This document shows, one piece after another, positions 19,513 to 31,622 of a stretch of 64,000 bases of DNA. The first letter of the stretch is position 1; each line of letters opens with the position of its first letter. The stretch spans positions 186,001 through 250,000 of the forward strand of contig JANSLP010000006.1 in NCBI GenBank assembly GCA_029298735.1. Reading direction: 5' to 3'. The notes under the pieces are model-generated. The model was not told the DNA's origin and did not search any database. It worked only from the letters and a program-made list of their open reading frames with translations. The translations under genes were made by a program, and so were the position numbers. The DNA is from Ophiostoma sp. CBS 140.51 (lineage: Eukaryota > Ascomycota > Sordariomycetes > Ophiostomatales > Ophiostomataceae).

Positions 19513-22500
19513 TGTGCTGAATTGGTAGGTTGTGAGGCTATGAGGTTGTGAAATCGGAGGCCGTTGAGCTTTGCAAATTCGGGCAGGTGCGAACGATGTT
19601 GGTTGCAAAAGGTAGAAAGAAGCAGGTACGGAATGGCCTCCTGTTGTAAGTCGGGAAGGCACGAGTCACGGCCAATACAGTGCTTGTACGGCCTCACATC
19701 TCTTAACAACGGGTATTACTCATTAAGCATAACCGCCACTTGTGCTTCATCCTTTACTTATCTCGTACGGTGCGAACTAGAATATGGCGGCCTTCTGGGT
19801 CTGACGTACTTGCATAAATTTTCTAAAGGCTCAAACAAGTTCTATTCTGTATCGCCATACCATCAACCTCCCAGCGTCCCCTCCTCTCATATCAAGATAC
19901 CAATACTGAAATGCTGTACGTATTTCCCTTATACTACGGAAACCAAAGCCAAACACTTTCCAGCCTATGCGAATAAAAAGAGGAGACAAAGAGGGGCCTG
20001 TAAAAACAGGGGGGCCTTTGTGCAACCCCTCTGAGGAGCCGCTATCTTTTGCCAAGACATTTTTTACTTTCGTCTAATCGATGATCTAGCAGGAGACAGA
20101 CGATGCTCGTGGCATTATCTTTTGAAAGTTTCCAGTTTTTTTTTTTTGCGTGCTCCAATGCGTCTTCTCCATACCGACTATCATTGGCATGGACCCGAGG
20201 AATACTTTTAGTAAAATATGGTGTTTCTTTATTGAGGTTTGACGTTCTCTAAGATCGACAGTCATGGACAGAAAAAAAATGAAAACTAAAAACCAAAACA
20301 AAATAAAAAGGTTCGAGGGGAAAACAAAAGCTCTCAAATATAACCTAACCTAAAATTTCCGTTGTGCATTTCCTTTTGCCCCTTCCCTTTGTTTCCTTTT
20401 CCCCTGGTGTACTACAGAGTCCCCCCTTCATCTTTTGCCAATGGCTCCTGTTTATAACCTAATGATGGGGTGGCCATCTGATAAACAAATATTAATTGCC
20501 TCAAAATTGCCCATTCATCCTTGTGGGCAATCGACGGACAGCGGAGCTCGTATGGGGTGTCTTCTTTCATCTCTCCTCCCCCCCCGCGTGTGGATGATTT
20601 TTGAGTGGGGGACTCCTCTTTCTGGCTGTCGTGACGAAATTCGTCAGTTGTGCCTTCTGCTTTCCAATTTCTATTTTATTTTCTCGTTGCACGTTGACAT
20701 ATTTCTCTTGCTCAAGGTTCCTTTTTTCCCTCGCTTCTTTCACCCCTCCAGCCCCACTGACGCAATCGCCGTTCGGCTGTGGAGTGGCCCTGCTCCACTG
20801 CATCGTATTGTGCTCCTCCTTGGTTTTCTTCTCCCTGCATGCCACTATTTTGCGCTTCAGTGGCTCCTTGCCTGCACCGGAGCAAAAGGAGCAGCAACAA
20901 GTACTGTTCTGGAGCATCGTTTGAACAAGACAAGATAGATGTCGTGGTGGTTGCCGTTACAAAGGCCCCGGAAAAAGAGATAATACGTCCCTTTGTTTTG
21001 CCAGCAGCCACGTCTCTCGTCTCTCGGCCCCAGATGGTGGTCCAGATGTCCTCAGACTTCGCGCGCATTTTTTTGTGTATCGATAACGGAGCGCTTGTTT
21101 TCTATTTTGGGCCTAGCAGCTGAGGGCCCGGGCCAGCTGACGCGAGACAAGAGCCAGCCAAAGGTTTTGTTGGAACGGTCTGTGTCTGGCGCAGTTGCCC
21201 CAATTGTCCATATTCCAAGGCACATCGCAGCCTTTCCGGACGCAGCCATAGTGCCCACAAAAAGTTAAGTCGTTTGTTGTCGTTGTTGCGCTGTGACGGG
21301 GGAAAAGAGAAATAGACGACACGCTAACGACAGGGCTGGGGCTTTTCGTCTTGTCCCACGGTCCGTCTCATTTTCTGAAATGGCTTCCTTGGGCATGACT
21401 TTAGAAATTTTGTCGTTCTGTTTCTGACGATAACGGTGACGTCGTTGACAGAAACTGGGTCACAGGATGGGATTCCTGGTGCTGTTATTTTCGGGGGGGA
21501 AAATGTTGGGATGTGGCCACGTTTTCTGGTCACTACTATTTTATTTGTCTGCCTGATGATAATTTGGTTTGGCGGTTTCGGAACCCTGGACTGCGCCTCT
21601 GATTAGGCTGGGTACGAAATGGAGCATCTCACGCATTGCTTGCAAGTATATTTCTTACAGGGCGCTGTTGCAAGGTGTTGAGACAGTTGGCCAATGCTCA
21701 CCCATGGAGCAGCAACTTCTAGAACATAGAAAACAGTGATAATACTTGGTACATGGGAAAAAGAGAAAAGGCTGCCGGGTACAAGCAGCTTCAACTCGAG
21801 CAACAATTCTCAAGGACTGCATGTGTCCCGTCTTGCGTCTTGCATCGGTCACCAACGCCGTGGTTGCGCGTCCGGCAAATAGAGTGCTTGAAGTCGTGTG
21901 AAGTGTGTCAATTGTGTGCTCGTTTTACATAACCCGCAACCAGCTTTTCTCTCCTTCTGGCAGGCGCCAAGCCATATGTGTTCTTTGCCGTCGAGTGCCG
22001 CACACAGCCATCCAGTTTTCTTTTATCGAAGGGATCGCCATACCAGCAAAGAGTTGTCCTCGCGAAGTATTTTTGTTAAAAGTCTTTTATGTGCTGTCTC
22101 TATGCATGTGCATCCTACAACGTTCTTTCTGCGTTCTGCAGCCCCCATTTTTGTTTTGTACAGACACTTTCAGTGAGGCACTTGGAAAACAAGGCGTTAT
22201 GCAACTGCTCTGTAGTCTCAGTATGTTCTGGGAACACTGGCTCACTGGGGGGACTGGCAAGGACAGCGGAGTTTTGTTTCTGTTGATCCTCCCGCGACGG
22301 ACAATAGCGTGGTTGTACCCCGTATTTACGCTGGGCTCGAATGGAAACCAAAAATGCCGGAACATCTTGATCTACGCGGAAATATGCCCTTTTTGAACAG
22401 CAAAAGGGCTAGGTACCACTGCAATGGTTTTCTTCTTTTGACTTTTTTCTTCTTGTGTCTCGTCTTATTACAGTTATTTACAGAGAACCACAAAATCAAA

Positions 22501-25500
22501 ATACAGACGTGCATCGTCTCCTCCCTTGTTCGAGTATTTTTTGTCCCTCCCTTTGCCACACTCTTTATGTTGTCTTGGCCTGTTGCACCGAGCGAGAGTC
22601 AGTCCGACCTGTCAATCGTCTTCGTCCAGTTGATGTGTTGTCTTGGCCTGTTGCACCGAGCGAGAGTCAGTCCGACCTGTCAATCGTCTTCGTCCAGTTG
22701 ATGAACACGTCAAACGCGTTTGGCCCTGTCCGTTTCTTTCACAACACCTCTGTTCCCTCAAAAAGGTGGTCAATGGCTGCAGCCGGTGTTGCATTCTGCC
22801 TTCTGTTTGGCTGCCCTATTTACTTTGTGGGAGGTAACTTTTTTTCGAGCCCGTTTCTCCTCTTTTCCTCCTCATTCTCCTCTTTCACAACAGAGCACGA
22901 AATATAATGCGGGCCTTGTGACCCACGATGTACTTGTACCGTCGTACTTTGTCGGGTAACCGGTTTGATTGGCCGGCATTGGGCAACACTTCAATTCGTA
23001 CGCAGTACATTTGTGTCATTCTCGTCTTCGACTCGTTAGAAGGCGCAGTTACAAGCAATTTTTTTGTATGTAAATATACAAACAAAAAGACGCAAAGACC
23101 CAAAGAGGCCTTTTTGTGCAAAGTAAAAAAGAGCATCATCCCGATTTGAATTTTTTTGTTATGTGAGACACAATTCTCAGCCGCGTCTCATGAGCCAATT
23201 CAAGGCCGACAACAGTACCGAATTACCATCGCTTGACAAACATGAGCCCTCTTTGGGCGCCTCGCCTTTATTTCCCCATTCATATCAAAACGCAGAAATC
23301 GACAAAAGTTATTACATGAACCTTGAAGCCATGCTGTTGAAAGTATGTGCACATTCTCATCCTTGGCCGTTGATAGGCCCACTCCGCAAATGAAATTGGG
23401 ACCTGGCCTGGACAATTGGTGGCCTGTCTTGCAGGGCGACAGCTAATATTTTTGGCACGGTTGCAAAAAGGGGAAGTCAGGAACCAGGTTGGCTTTGATA
23501 TTTTGTTGATTGTCGTTTCTCGTTTCTTTCTCCTTAGGCCTCTCATCCTCCTGGCTCATTTACTTGCCCGTCTGCCCGTTTCGCCATATATTCCTGTTCT
23601 AAGCGGTGCTCCGTCCCTTGCTCCTATTTGCTTACGACTTTACAGTGCATTGTAATATTGCGACCAGACAGCTCCAGCCCACGACGTATTTATTGTCGGC
23701 GCAAGGTTATTTTGATTACAACGAGGCCGTACCTTGCCTCGCCTGTTCCTATCTCATAATCATAATCTTTCTGCTGGCGGTTAATACCATGTCTCGTCTG
23801 TGGGGGCCTTTCTGTCCATGTTATGTGGAGAACGCCAATTTCATGAGCATTTCCTAGAACGTTTGTGCAATATGGGAAGTGACTTCCTAAAGTCGATCCC
23901 CCTCTTTCTTGTCGCCCCCTCTCTGCTCTTGTCGTTCTCTCCTTCCTCCGGCAAGTTGACAAACAGAGACAGCTCTTGCGCCGCTGAGCACCGTGATTGC
24001 CCGCTGTTCCCGCCTCGGCCGTCGGTTCGCCTGCAGGTCATCTTGGGTGGGAAGGAACAAGGCGGCGAACAGGGGGTGATTGCGAGAAAGAGGGGGAAGG
24101 TGCAGAGGTGCAAGCAGGGGGTTATACAACAGGGAGGGCAGTTGAGGTTCGGCCATGATAAAAATAGGAGGCTAGCAGGCACGCTTTTATGGGGAACGAG
24201 TGACCAGGGGCAGATGAGGAAAAGGAAATGGGACAAAAGGGGAAAGAACAGAAACAAAAGGAAACGGGAGGGGGAGGGGCCGACTGCAAGCAGCTTCCAG
24301 CAGAACAGGTTGTTCCCTACGAGTAAACATTCATGCTGAGGCTGAATGCCGCTATGTGATGTGTTTACTTGTCCTTTGAAAATACAAGACGCGTTCACTA
24401 GGTTTACATGTACAAGCCATTCTCCAGCTCCAGTGTACGTTGGTCTTTCAACATCAACGGCGATGGCGCGCTGGGCGACTGTAAAATAAAAACAATAAAG
24501 ATATACGGCCTTTGCGCTATCCACGCCCCCCTTCTTCCTTCCTTCCCCTCCCAGGCCGCATTGTGTATCTGGCGAATTGCGACTAGCATACAGTGTGGCG
24601 TACGGTGCTCCACTGCTCTACCCTTCTTATGGCGGGCCCAGTAATACAGCCCAATTCGAAACACGTCTGGCTAGATCACAGTGCGCAAACATCACACTTG
24701 ATGTGGAAAGAGGGAGGGGGCGTGTTCTCGACTGTCGTCCCCCTCCTTCCTCCTTCCTCCTCTTCCTCCCAGCACGAAATCGCACACACAAAGACAGAAG
24801 GTGAGCTGGCGGGTATTACCTGGTATCTGCCTTGTACCCCATATGGCGACTCATACTGAGGTCGACCCAAAAACTCCACCTGATCTGCACCTGCCACTAC
24901 CTTCTACAATTCAACCGGTACTTGCAAGAGACAAGTCCAGTCCGTTGTACTGATATATCTGGCTGTAACGGATTATTGGTGTTTCGCCACCCTCTTTCCT
25001 GTCTCAATAGTCAATCGCGATTCGTTCTTTCTATCTTGTTCTCTGTTCTTCCCTCGGTCCTGCCCTCATAGTCGACGCTTAGCCGCCGTCGTCGCCCACC
25101 ACAACACGTCGCAAAAAAAAAAAAAAAAAAAGGAAGGTGAGCCCTGATCGCCAACGTCTTTTAAAGTTTTTTTTTCGTCTTTGGTCTGGCCTTTGTTGGC
25201 TTCAACGGTATTTTTGGTGTACAAAGTAGTAACAGGAGACAAGACACGTCTGTCGTAAAAGGACCTGGCCACCAGATGCCCTTCCATCACACCCACTCGC
25301 CTTTCGCTGCTGCCCTTTGCTGGGGCCAACTGTCGGGCTGCGCGTTCGCTGCGACGGGAACCATTTGGGTTTGTTTTCGTTGCCTTTCTTACTGTGTCAC
25401 TGGGTCCGGAAAGCGTAGGCTTTAACTATTATATGCTTGCATACTACGGAGTAAAAGGAGCGCGGAAAATGGAATACCTGCTAAGAAAAATAATTAAAAA

Positions 25501-26404
25501 ATAATTGAGGAATTGGGGTCTCGTGGCTTCCCATTCAAGTGCAGTGCCCCATCCCGTGAGCAATCGCGACAGAAACAGAAAGAACACCAGTCAAGGAAAG
25601 GGGGTGTGTGTATTTTGTACTCCATGCTCCGTATCGCCCCCCCCCCCAAGTTTGGCTTTGTCATTTTTTTTTTTGTTTCTGCGCACTCTTGCCGTGGGTC
25701 GCAGTTGTCCCTTCCTCTCTCGTCCTTCTCACCCCCCTCACCCCTTCCGTTTTCGAACTGGCACTGTGACTCGTTCCTTCCCCATAGTCTAAAGTTGGCT
25801 TCCGCGCGCGCGCACACCACTCCCACCACACAACACACCACACACTCTGCACAATCACGCCGGAAAATGCACTGCTAGAATAATATTTTTTTTGGTCGTC
25901 CTCTCCTTCTTGTTTCTTGTTTCCCTTCTCCTTTTCTCAACAATAATTTTTTTTGGATACCTCAATTTTGGACCACCAATCCATAACCACATACGCACCT
26001 CATCCTCTTGATTCTAGTCGTTCTCGTCCACGACGATCGTATCACGACCTTTCCTCTCCTTCCAACGCTCCACTGTCATCACCGAACGGCCGACCCGGAG
26101 TCATACTACACGCACACAAACCACCAACGTGCAACACTCCCAACAACAACGCACACAAACAAGCATACACAGATCTTCTCTTTTTCTGAGACCACCACTC
26201 GGAAGTAGACACTGAGAATAAACGACCTGTCCGACCATTTCCTACCTCTTTTTTTTTGGCCTTCTGCCCGAACACTCGTTTGGCTTCGTCTTTAATCACC
26301 AGGCTTCCGGCATCATTGCTTCTCCACGCTCGCTCTCTCTCTCCTCAACACCCGCCATACACAGCCGACTGCTGGGAGGGGACGAGAGTTTTGAGGGTGA
26401 TTTT
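19513..26404. other. Gene desert of about 6.9 kb upstream of the C2H2 gene
   Basis: Both strands were read for coding bias, known motifs and splice-consistent exons; nothing could be supported. The region holds a 68-bp perfect tandem duplication (22568-22703), a poly-A run of about 18 at 25112-25130, a C11 run at about 25637 followed by T11 at about 25666, and a strongly pyrimidine-rich stretch before the C2H2 gene (25850-26400). Long non-coding RNA or distal regulatory DNA is possible but not visible. Confidence 0.55.
22568..22703 (+). repeat. Perfect 68-bp tandem duplication
   Basis: Positions 22568-22635 are repeated exactly at 22636-22703. The identity suggests a recent slip or duplication. 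The copy carries no evident gene; one frame is open through both copies but without codon bias. Confidence 0.95.
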
Positions 26405-26430
26405 GTATCGGTCAACAGGTTGACCGATAC
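26405..26430. promoter_or_regulatory. Perfect 26-bp inverted repeat in the leader of the C2H2 gene
   Basis: GTATCGGTCAAC, a two-base spacer AG, and GTTGACCGATAC form a perfect palindrome that ends 20 bp before the ATG at 26451. As DNA it is the right size for a dimeric regulator site. As RNA it would form a 12-bp stem with too small a loop, so at least one pair would open. It could bind a regulator or hinder ribosome scanning. Confidence 0.8.
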
Positions 26431-26450
26431 TGCTTTGTACACGAACAACA

Positions 26451-28420
26451 ATGGCTTCGTCCAAGGTCAGTCATACTCCCCAACCTTGACATGTTTTGTG
26501 GCCGACCAGGACTCTGTCTGGATTCCGGGAAAACAATTCGAAGAGGGCCGCAACTGCGATAAGACGCCGGGAATTTGGAGGGGGAACAGACTGGGCAACG
26601 CGGACACCACTGTTGCCCGGAATGGGTGGAGGAGACAGAAAAGTGGAGGTGCTCCAGCAGTCGTACACGATCATACGTCAACTTGCACGAGGCAAGGTCC
26701 GCTTCGGCCGTGTTAGGCAGTTTTGCTGATACCGCTTGTGTCGGCCCTCCAGGATATCCAGGCGTCACCGAGGCCTTTGACCCACCGCCCATCGATGTCC
26801 AACGTCGCGAACGGTGCCGGCTCCCTGAGCACCAGCGCATCCAATGGCTTGGCCAGTCGACTGCCGCATTCGAGAAATGGCTCTCATTCGATTATTGGTT
26901 CAGCTCTCAACTCGGGCCATCGTGTCAGCCGTCGTAAGAGCATGACAAGCCCCGGTGCCACGAACGTTGCCGCTATGGCCGCTATCATCCAAGAAGCGGA
27001 GGTTTTACCCAACGGTGCTCTCGCGATAAATGCCCGCCGGAACACCCTGGCGAAGCCAGGAGCCAACGTCGTCAGCAGCTCATTGGGCGGATTTTCCCGC
27101 GGCGGCGCGATGGCAGCAGCGATGGCCACGGCCGGCACCAATGGGCTTATTGGAAGCCTTCCGCTGCCTTCGCCTCCAGCCAGCCTGCCTACCCGGAAGT
27201 TCGTGACAGCGGACGGCAGTGCGATCGACGACGACCTAAACGACATGTCGGATGGTGAAATCGACCCTGCTTCTTTGAACGACGCTAGCTCTCTCGCCTT
27301 CGAAATTGCCCGCGTTCGTCGTGCCAGCGACGGCCAACCCTTGAAGGAAGGCCGTAGAAGCAGCCGCATGGAGCTCCGCTGCAAGCAGTGCGGAAAGGGC
27401 TACAAGCATAGTAGCTGCCTGACGAAGCATCTGTACGTTCTCATTTTCCCCAACATACGCCAGTCCCGGCCAGAAAAAAATGCATGGTTAGTGCGTCATG
27501 TATACTGACTTGTGTTCTGTTTCAGGTGGGAACATACCCCAGAATGGGCTCTGACATCAAAGCTTCTCATTTCGAAGCACCAGCAGGTCCAATTGCTCGA
27601 GGCCGCCTCTGTGCTCGTCACCATGAACACCTCTCCTGACGGCGAGGATAACGCCGCTGCGACGCCTCCCGACTCGACCAGGGACTCTGCCAGCGAAAAC
27701 GACCCGGCTTCGCCGTCCGCTTCTGGCTTCTCCTACCAACATGACAGCCGTAGCTCTGTCGACACCACGCCACCACCGACACAAATGGATGACACCACGA
27801 ACGCCGACGCCATTAAGAGAGATCCGATGGCGTCGTACCCGTCGCCACCACAGGCCCCATCGTTGGGCCACATGAGCTTTTCGCAGCGCTTCAGCCAACC
27901 AGGTGCTTCTGCTGCAAATGTCGCTCGCTCGTACCAGTCTGGTCTGCCAGCTGGGAACGTTAGTGCCGGCTTTGGCTTTGCTCACCAACGTCAAGTCAGC
28001 CGGGACAACCTGCGCCCTCCGTCGTCGGGCAAGAACGTGACCGGCCAGGAAGACAACGAGCTGGCTGCCGCTGTCGAGCTTCTTAGCTGCAGCTTTAACA
28101 GCGGCGCAGGCGATGCTAACACTGTGACACCGGGATCCGTGCAAGGCCTGGGACAAAACGTGCCCCCAGTTCCTCCGGTTCCGACCCAATACCTGGGCCA
28201 ATCCGCGACCCCCCTCGGTGACACTAGCTTCATCAACAGCTTCCCTAGCCGGGCACCTGAGAGCTTTACTCGCGGTGACCGCCACCGCTCGAGCATCGTC
28301 GACGATGTGAAGATGGATGGAAGCGGCGATAGCGTCATGGATGACGATGAAGAAGATACCCGGTCGCGCGCTCGTAGCGACGACGACGATGACGGTGTGT
28401 TTGGCCGTATGGAGGAGTAA
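26451..28420 (+). CDS. C2H2 zinc-finger transcription factor (single finger, LRCKQCGKGYKHSSCLTKHL type)
   Basis: Three exons (26451-26465, 26753-27432, 27526-28420) encode 529 aa. The first exon codes only MASSK before a 287-bp intron (GTCAGT...CTCCAG, branch GCTGAT). The only finger, at about residues 213-238, reads CKQCGKGYKHSSCLTKHLWEH and is split by an intron inside the Leu codon. It is followed by TPEW and SKLLISKHQQVQLLEAAS, a block highly conserved in filamentous ascomycetes. The rest is Ser/Pro-rich and disordered, with basic patches (GHRVSRRKSMTSPG; RVRRASDGQ) and an acidic tail (DDDEEDTRSRARSDDDDDG). The target genes are unknown. One finger with an extended conserved flank suggests it binds with a partner or via the flank. 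Long upstream DNA and a palindromic leader suggest tight regulation. Confidence 0.9.
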
Positions 28421-30112
28421 AGAAACGTATCGAAATCGCCGGTCAGGTGATGTATATCATCATCGATCTGGGCTGCCGACTCTTGTTGCCGACTCTTGAA
28501 TGGCAAAAGCCACATGAAAATAACGAAAAGACGAAAAAAAAGACACCTCCTCTTAAAGCCGGCGACCCCAAGTCGGCAACAAAGACAAACGACTTATGAA
28601 CAACCCCCTTTTTTGACTCTTGGTACAACGTTGACATATACTTGTCTATTCTTTCCCCATTTGTCTCGTCCTGGAGAGACCTAAATGTTAGGAAGGCTGT
28701 ATGGTTTGCAAATGGTTTGCTCCACCTCCCGACAACTCAGCACCGAAGAGTGGGAAATGCGCTTTGATGGCTTGCCATGGTTGTGACTAGCAACGAGAAG
28801 TGAGATTCGCCCACGAGGTTAAAGTGAGGGCCGGCCTTGGTGTCGAGCAGATTTGCAGTTGTATAGCAACAAAAAAACGAGAAAAACGACTAAATATAAA
28901 TAATTCAACTTACAAACGCAACATCTGTATCCGATAGAACTGCCTTGTGGTGATGCAGCGATGGGTGATATCGTATGCTGTAGATGCTGATGATGTATCA
29001 TATCGTAGGTTCTGCCATTCAGATTGCACACTGCGCGAAGAAGATAAGATGGCGTGACACTTTGCAGGCAATAGATAAGGGAAAGAGCGAATAGAGGCTG
29101 TATACAATGTATGGCAAGAGAAAAGGGGGTATCAAATCACGGATGGTGGAGGCAGGAGCGCAAAGTTAAAGTGGTCACAGTCATGTTTACAAAAGAGAAA
29201 GAAGAAGGGAAAGAGAAGAAGAGGCGAAACAGGACGAGCAAAGTTTGTCTACCTGAGTGAAAGAGGAAGGAGGGGACAGGCATTGACGGAAAGAGCAATC
29301 GTTTGAGTGAGCTACACCCTTCTAGTCTACACGTGAAGTTAGATAATGGGAGCTGGGCAGAGGGTTAGGTGAACTGGAGAGAAGTGTTCGGAGGGGCTCC
29401 TATGCGGGGTGAGTAGCAAATGAGGTCAAATTCCTTCTAAGTCAACCGTCATACATCGTACTGTATTTTTCGGCAGTGATAAGATGAAGCTAACAGTGCG
29501 CATTGCGTGTGCTCTTGCCCGTTTTGTCTATCTGTGTACCGTGCGGCTATCATGGCTCGCGTGGTTGTTTCCAGATGAATGACGGAAGGAGCTCAGTAAA
29601 CACCCACCCACAAATTCTGCCGCCCACTGGTTCCTTTTAGTGGGCAGGCGCGATCGCTGATCGTGGAAAGTGGGGCCTAGCTCCAAAAAGAGCAGCTAAA
29701 TGGGGTAACGACGTCACCCCAGTCACAGCCCTTGCTTCCGTCCATTTGCAGGTCTCGATCGGACAATGACTACGACCACGAAAACAGAAACAGCAGCTTT
29801 GTCTCTAACAGGACAACCGTCATTACAAGTACACTTTTTGGCGATGAGCGAGATCACAACGGCTTTCTCCCACGTTATTAGAGCTTTCTACCCCTCTCCC
29901 CTGCCACCTTCTTATCGTTTCTTACTTCTGCGTTGTTACAACAGCAATTATCAATTGTTTCAATCGACAAAAGCAATCAACACTCGAGCACAACGCATCT
30001 TGCATCACCGAAGCCAATTGACCTTTGACACATCAAACGCAAAAAAATTGCTAAAAACTCTTTCGCCCCAACACGCGACGCGTTTGCACCAACAGCGCAC
30101 TCAATTGACAAG
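28421..30112. other. Intergenic, no gene seen
   Basis: Contains the 3' region of the C2H2 gene and the promoter/leader of the membrane protein gene. An ORF at 29766-30560 overlaps the next gene in another frame and is judged to be a shadow. Confidence 0.55.
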
Positions 30113-31622
30113 ATGGGACGCCCAAAGTCAAGAGCCGGCTCGAAGGCCGTACAGGACTCAGTCACGGTCGCTACCGATCCGACGCCCTCACCGCCGACGA
30201 CTCGCCAAAAGGCTGCTGCCGGTGCTACTGCCGCGGAGTCGCCCAAGAAAACGAGGAAACAAGGCCGGTCCAAGAACAAGCCTCTCGAAGACGATAGTGA
30301 CGACAACGCCGACGACCGCAAGCCGAGCACCCCTTCTCCCAAAAAGGCTCGAAAGGCGCCTGGGAAGGTTACTGCTACGTCCCCGACCACAACTCGGGAA
30401 GCCAAGAAAGCAGCTTCCAAGACCAAGAAGGAGCTCGACAAGAGCCTGCGCAAGGCTAAAAGGGCTGTCGATGATATGGTGGACTCCTTTGACGCCTCGT
30501 CGGGTTACCCACTCCCCGGCGTTCTCTCGCCGAGTGTGGAACACAAGGGCGAGGTATTGAGGGACATTGTCGCTCTGGCCATCATATCGTCATTGCTGTC
30601 GTCGGGTGCACGCTTTACGATGGAATGGCTTGCTGACTCGTTTGAGCAAACTTGGATGTCCGGGGTGTTGTTCTTTGGCACGGCCGGCCCTCTGGATATC
30701 GTGCCCTTTGCCGCCTCTGTGTTGGCCAGAACGTACGTATTTTACAGTTTGCGAAACTGAACCGTTTTATTTCATACTGACAATACCTTTATATTCAGTG
30801 TGAGATTGGCTGTTTCCTGGGGCTCGTCGGGCAGTCTGTCAGCTTTACAAGCTCTTTCTAGCACGCCTATTGTGAGTTTGCATCATTTGCTTTGTTGATC
30901 TTATGGTATTCCCCATTTTATACAAAGATATCTAACCATCCCAGATTTACTTGCTCCACTCGTTCTACAATGTGCCAATCACTGCCTCATTTTTTGCGGA
31001 AATTCTAACTATCAACGTCGAGACATACGTGCTCGAAGGTTATCACTTCCTCAAAGGAACTAGTGACGACGATACCGAGGACGACAAGGAACGTGACGAC
31101 TTTTTCAACCTTATGAAGCGCGACATCATCACCGTTGTCTACCCATATACGTTCGCTGCTGTGATCTATGTCTTTATCCTCGTGCAGGCGTGCCGCTTCT
31201 TTCTGCCAGAGGCCTTCGTCGTTCACTTCTCCGGCATTAAAACTGTCGAGCCTGCCCGCGTCCCGAGTCTCTTGTCCGCATCGATTCCTTCGGTGTCTGA
31301 TTTGTTTGCAAACATCTTCTTGAGCTTCTCTGCTGTGGTTGTCAGCTCACTCTGCGGCCTTTTTTGCCGCAACTATATTTTCGGTTTTACTAAGGATGCC
31401 CCCAGGAGAAACAACACTGGCTTCTCGCGCAGCGCTCACATCCGCCGACAGACCATTGACGCGCGTACCCTTGCTTGTGCGCTCTCGGTCGGCCTCAGCG
31501 TCTATACTCAGTGTCTCTATGAAATTCCGGGCGTCGATAACGTCGGTGCCGCAGCATTCGCGGCCATCTGGAGTGCGGCGCCTCTGGCGGTCTCCATGGG
31601 TCTCATCTTCACCGGCATATGA
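30113..31622 (+). CDS. Multi-pass membrane protein with lysine-rich, SPKK-containing N-terminal tail
   Basis: Not recognised as a named family. Three exons (30113-30732, 30799-30871, 30945-31622) encode 456 aa. Residues 1 to about 130 are basic and disordered: MGRPKSRAGSK (AT-hook-like GRPK), ESPKKTRKQGRSK, TPSPKKARKAPGK, KKAASKTKKELDKSLRKAKR. Then come about six to seven hydrophobic segments, including DIVALAIISSLLSSGARF, GVLFFGTAGPLDIVPFAAS, VVYPYTFAAVIYVFILVQA, ANIFLSFSAVVVSSLCGLF and AAIWSAAPLAVSMGLIFTGI, with an acidic loop (SDDDTEDDKERDD) between. The histone-H1-like SPKK tail on a membrane body suggests an inner nuclear membrane protein that touches chromatin; this is an inference. Codon bias and clean splice sites support a real gene. 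Confidence 0.8.

Noticed and set aside
20435..20938. ORFs of 100-170 codons in the desert
   Set aside because: No motif, no codon bias and no spliced extension.
24050..24340. Lys/Arg/Gly-rich plus frame
   Set aside because: Comes from a purine-rich tract; the opposite strand also stays open, which shows composition rather than coding.
29766..30560. Plus-strand ORF of 264 codons
   Set aside because: Overlaps exon 1 of the membrane protein in another frame. Its protein is Arg/Thr low complexity.
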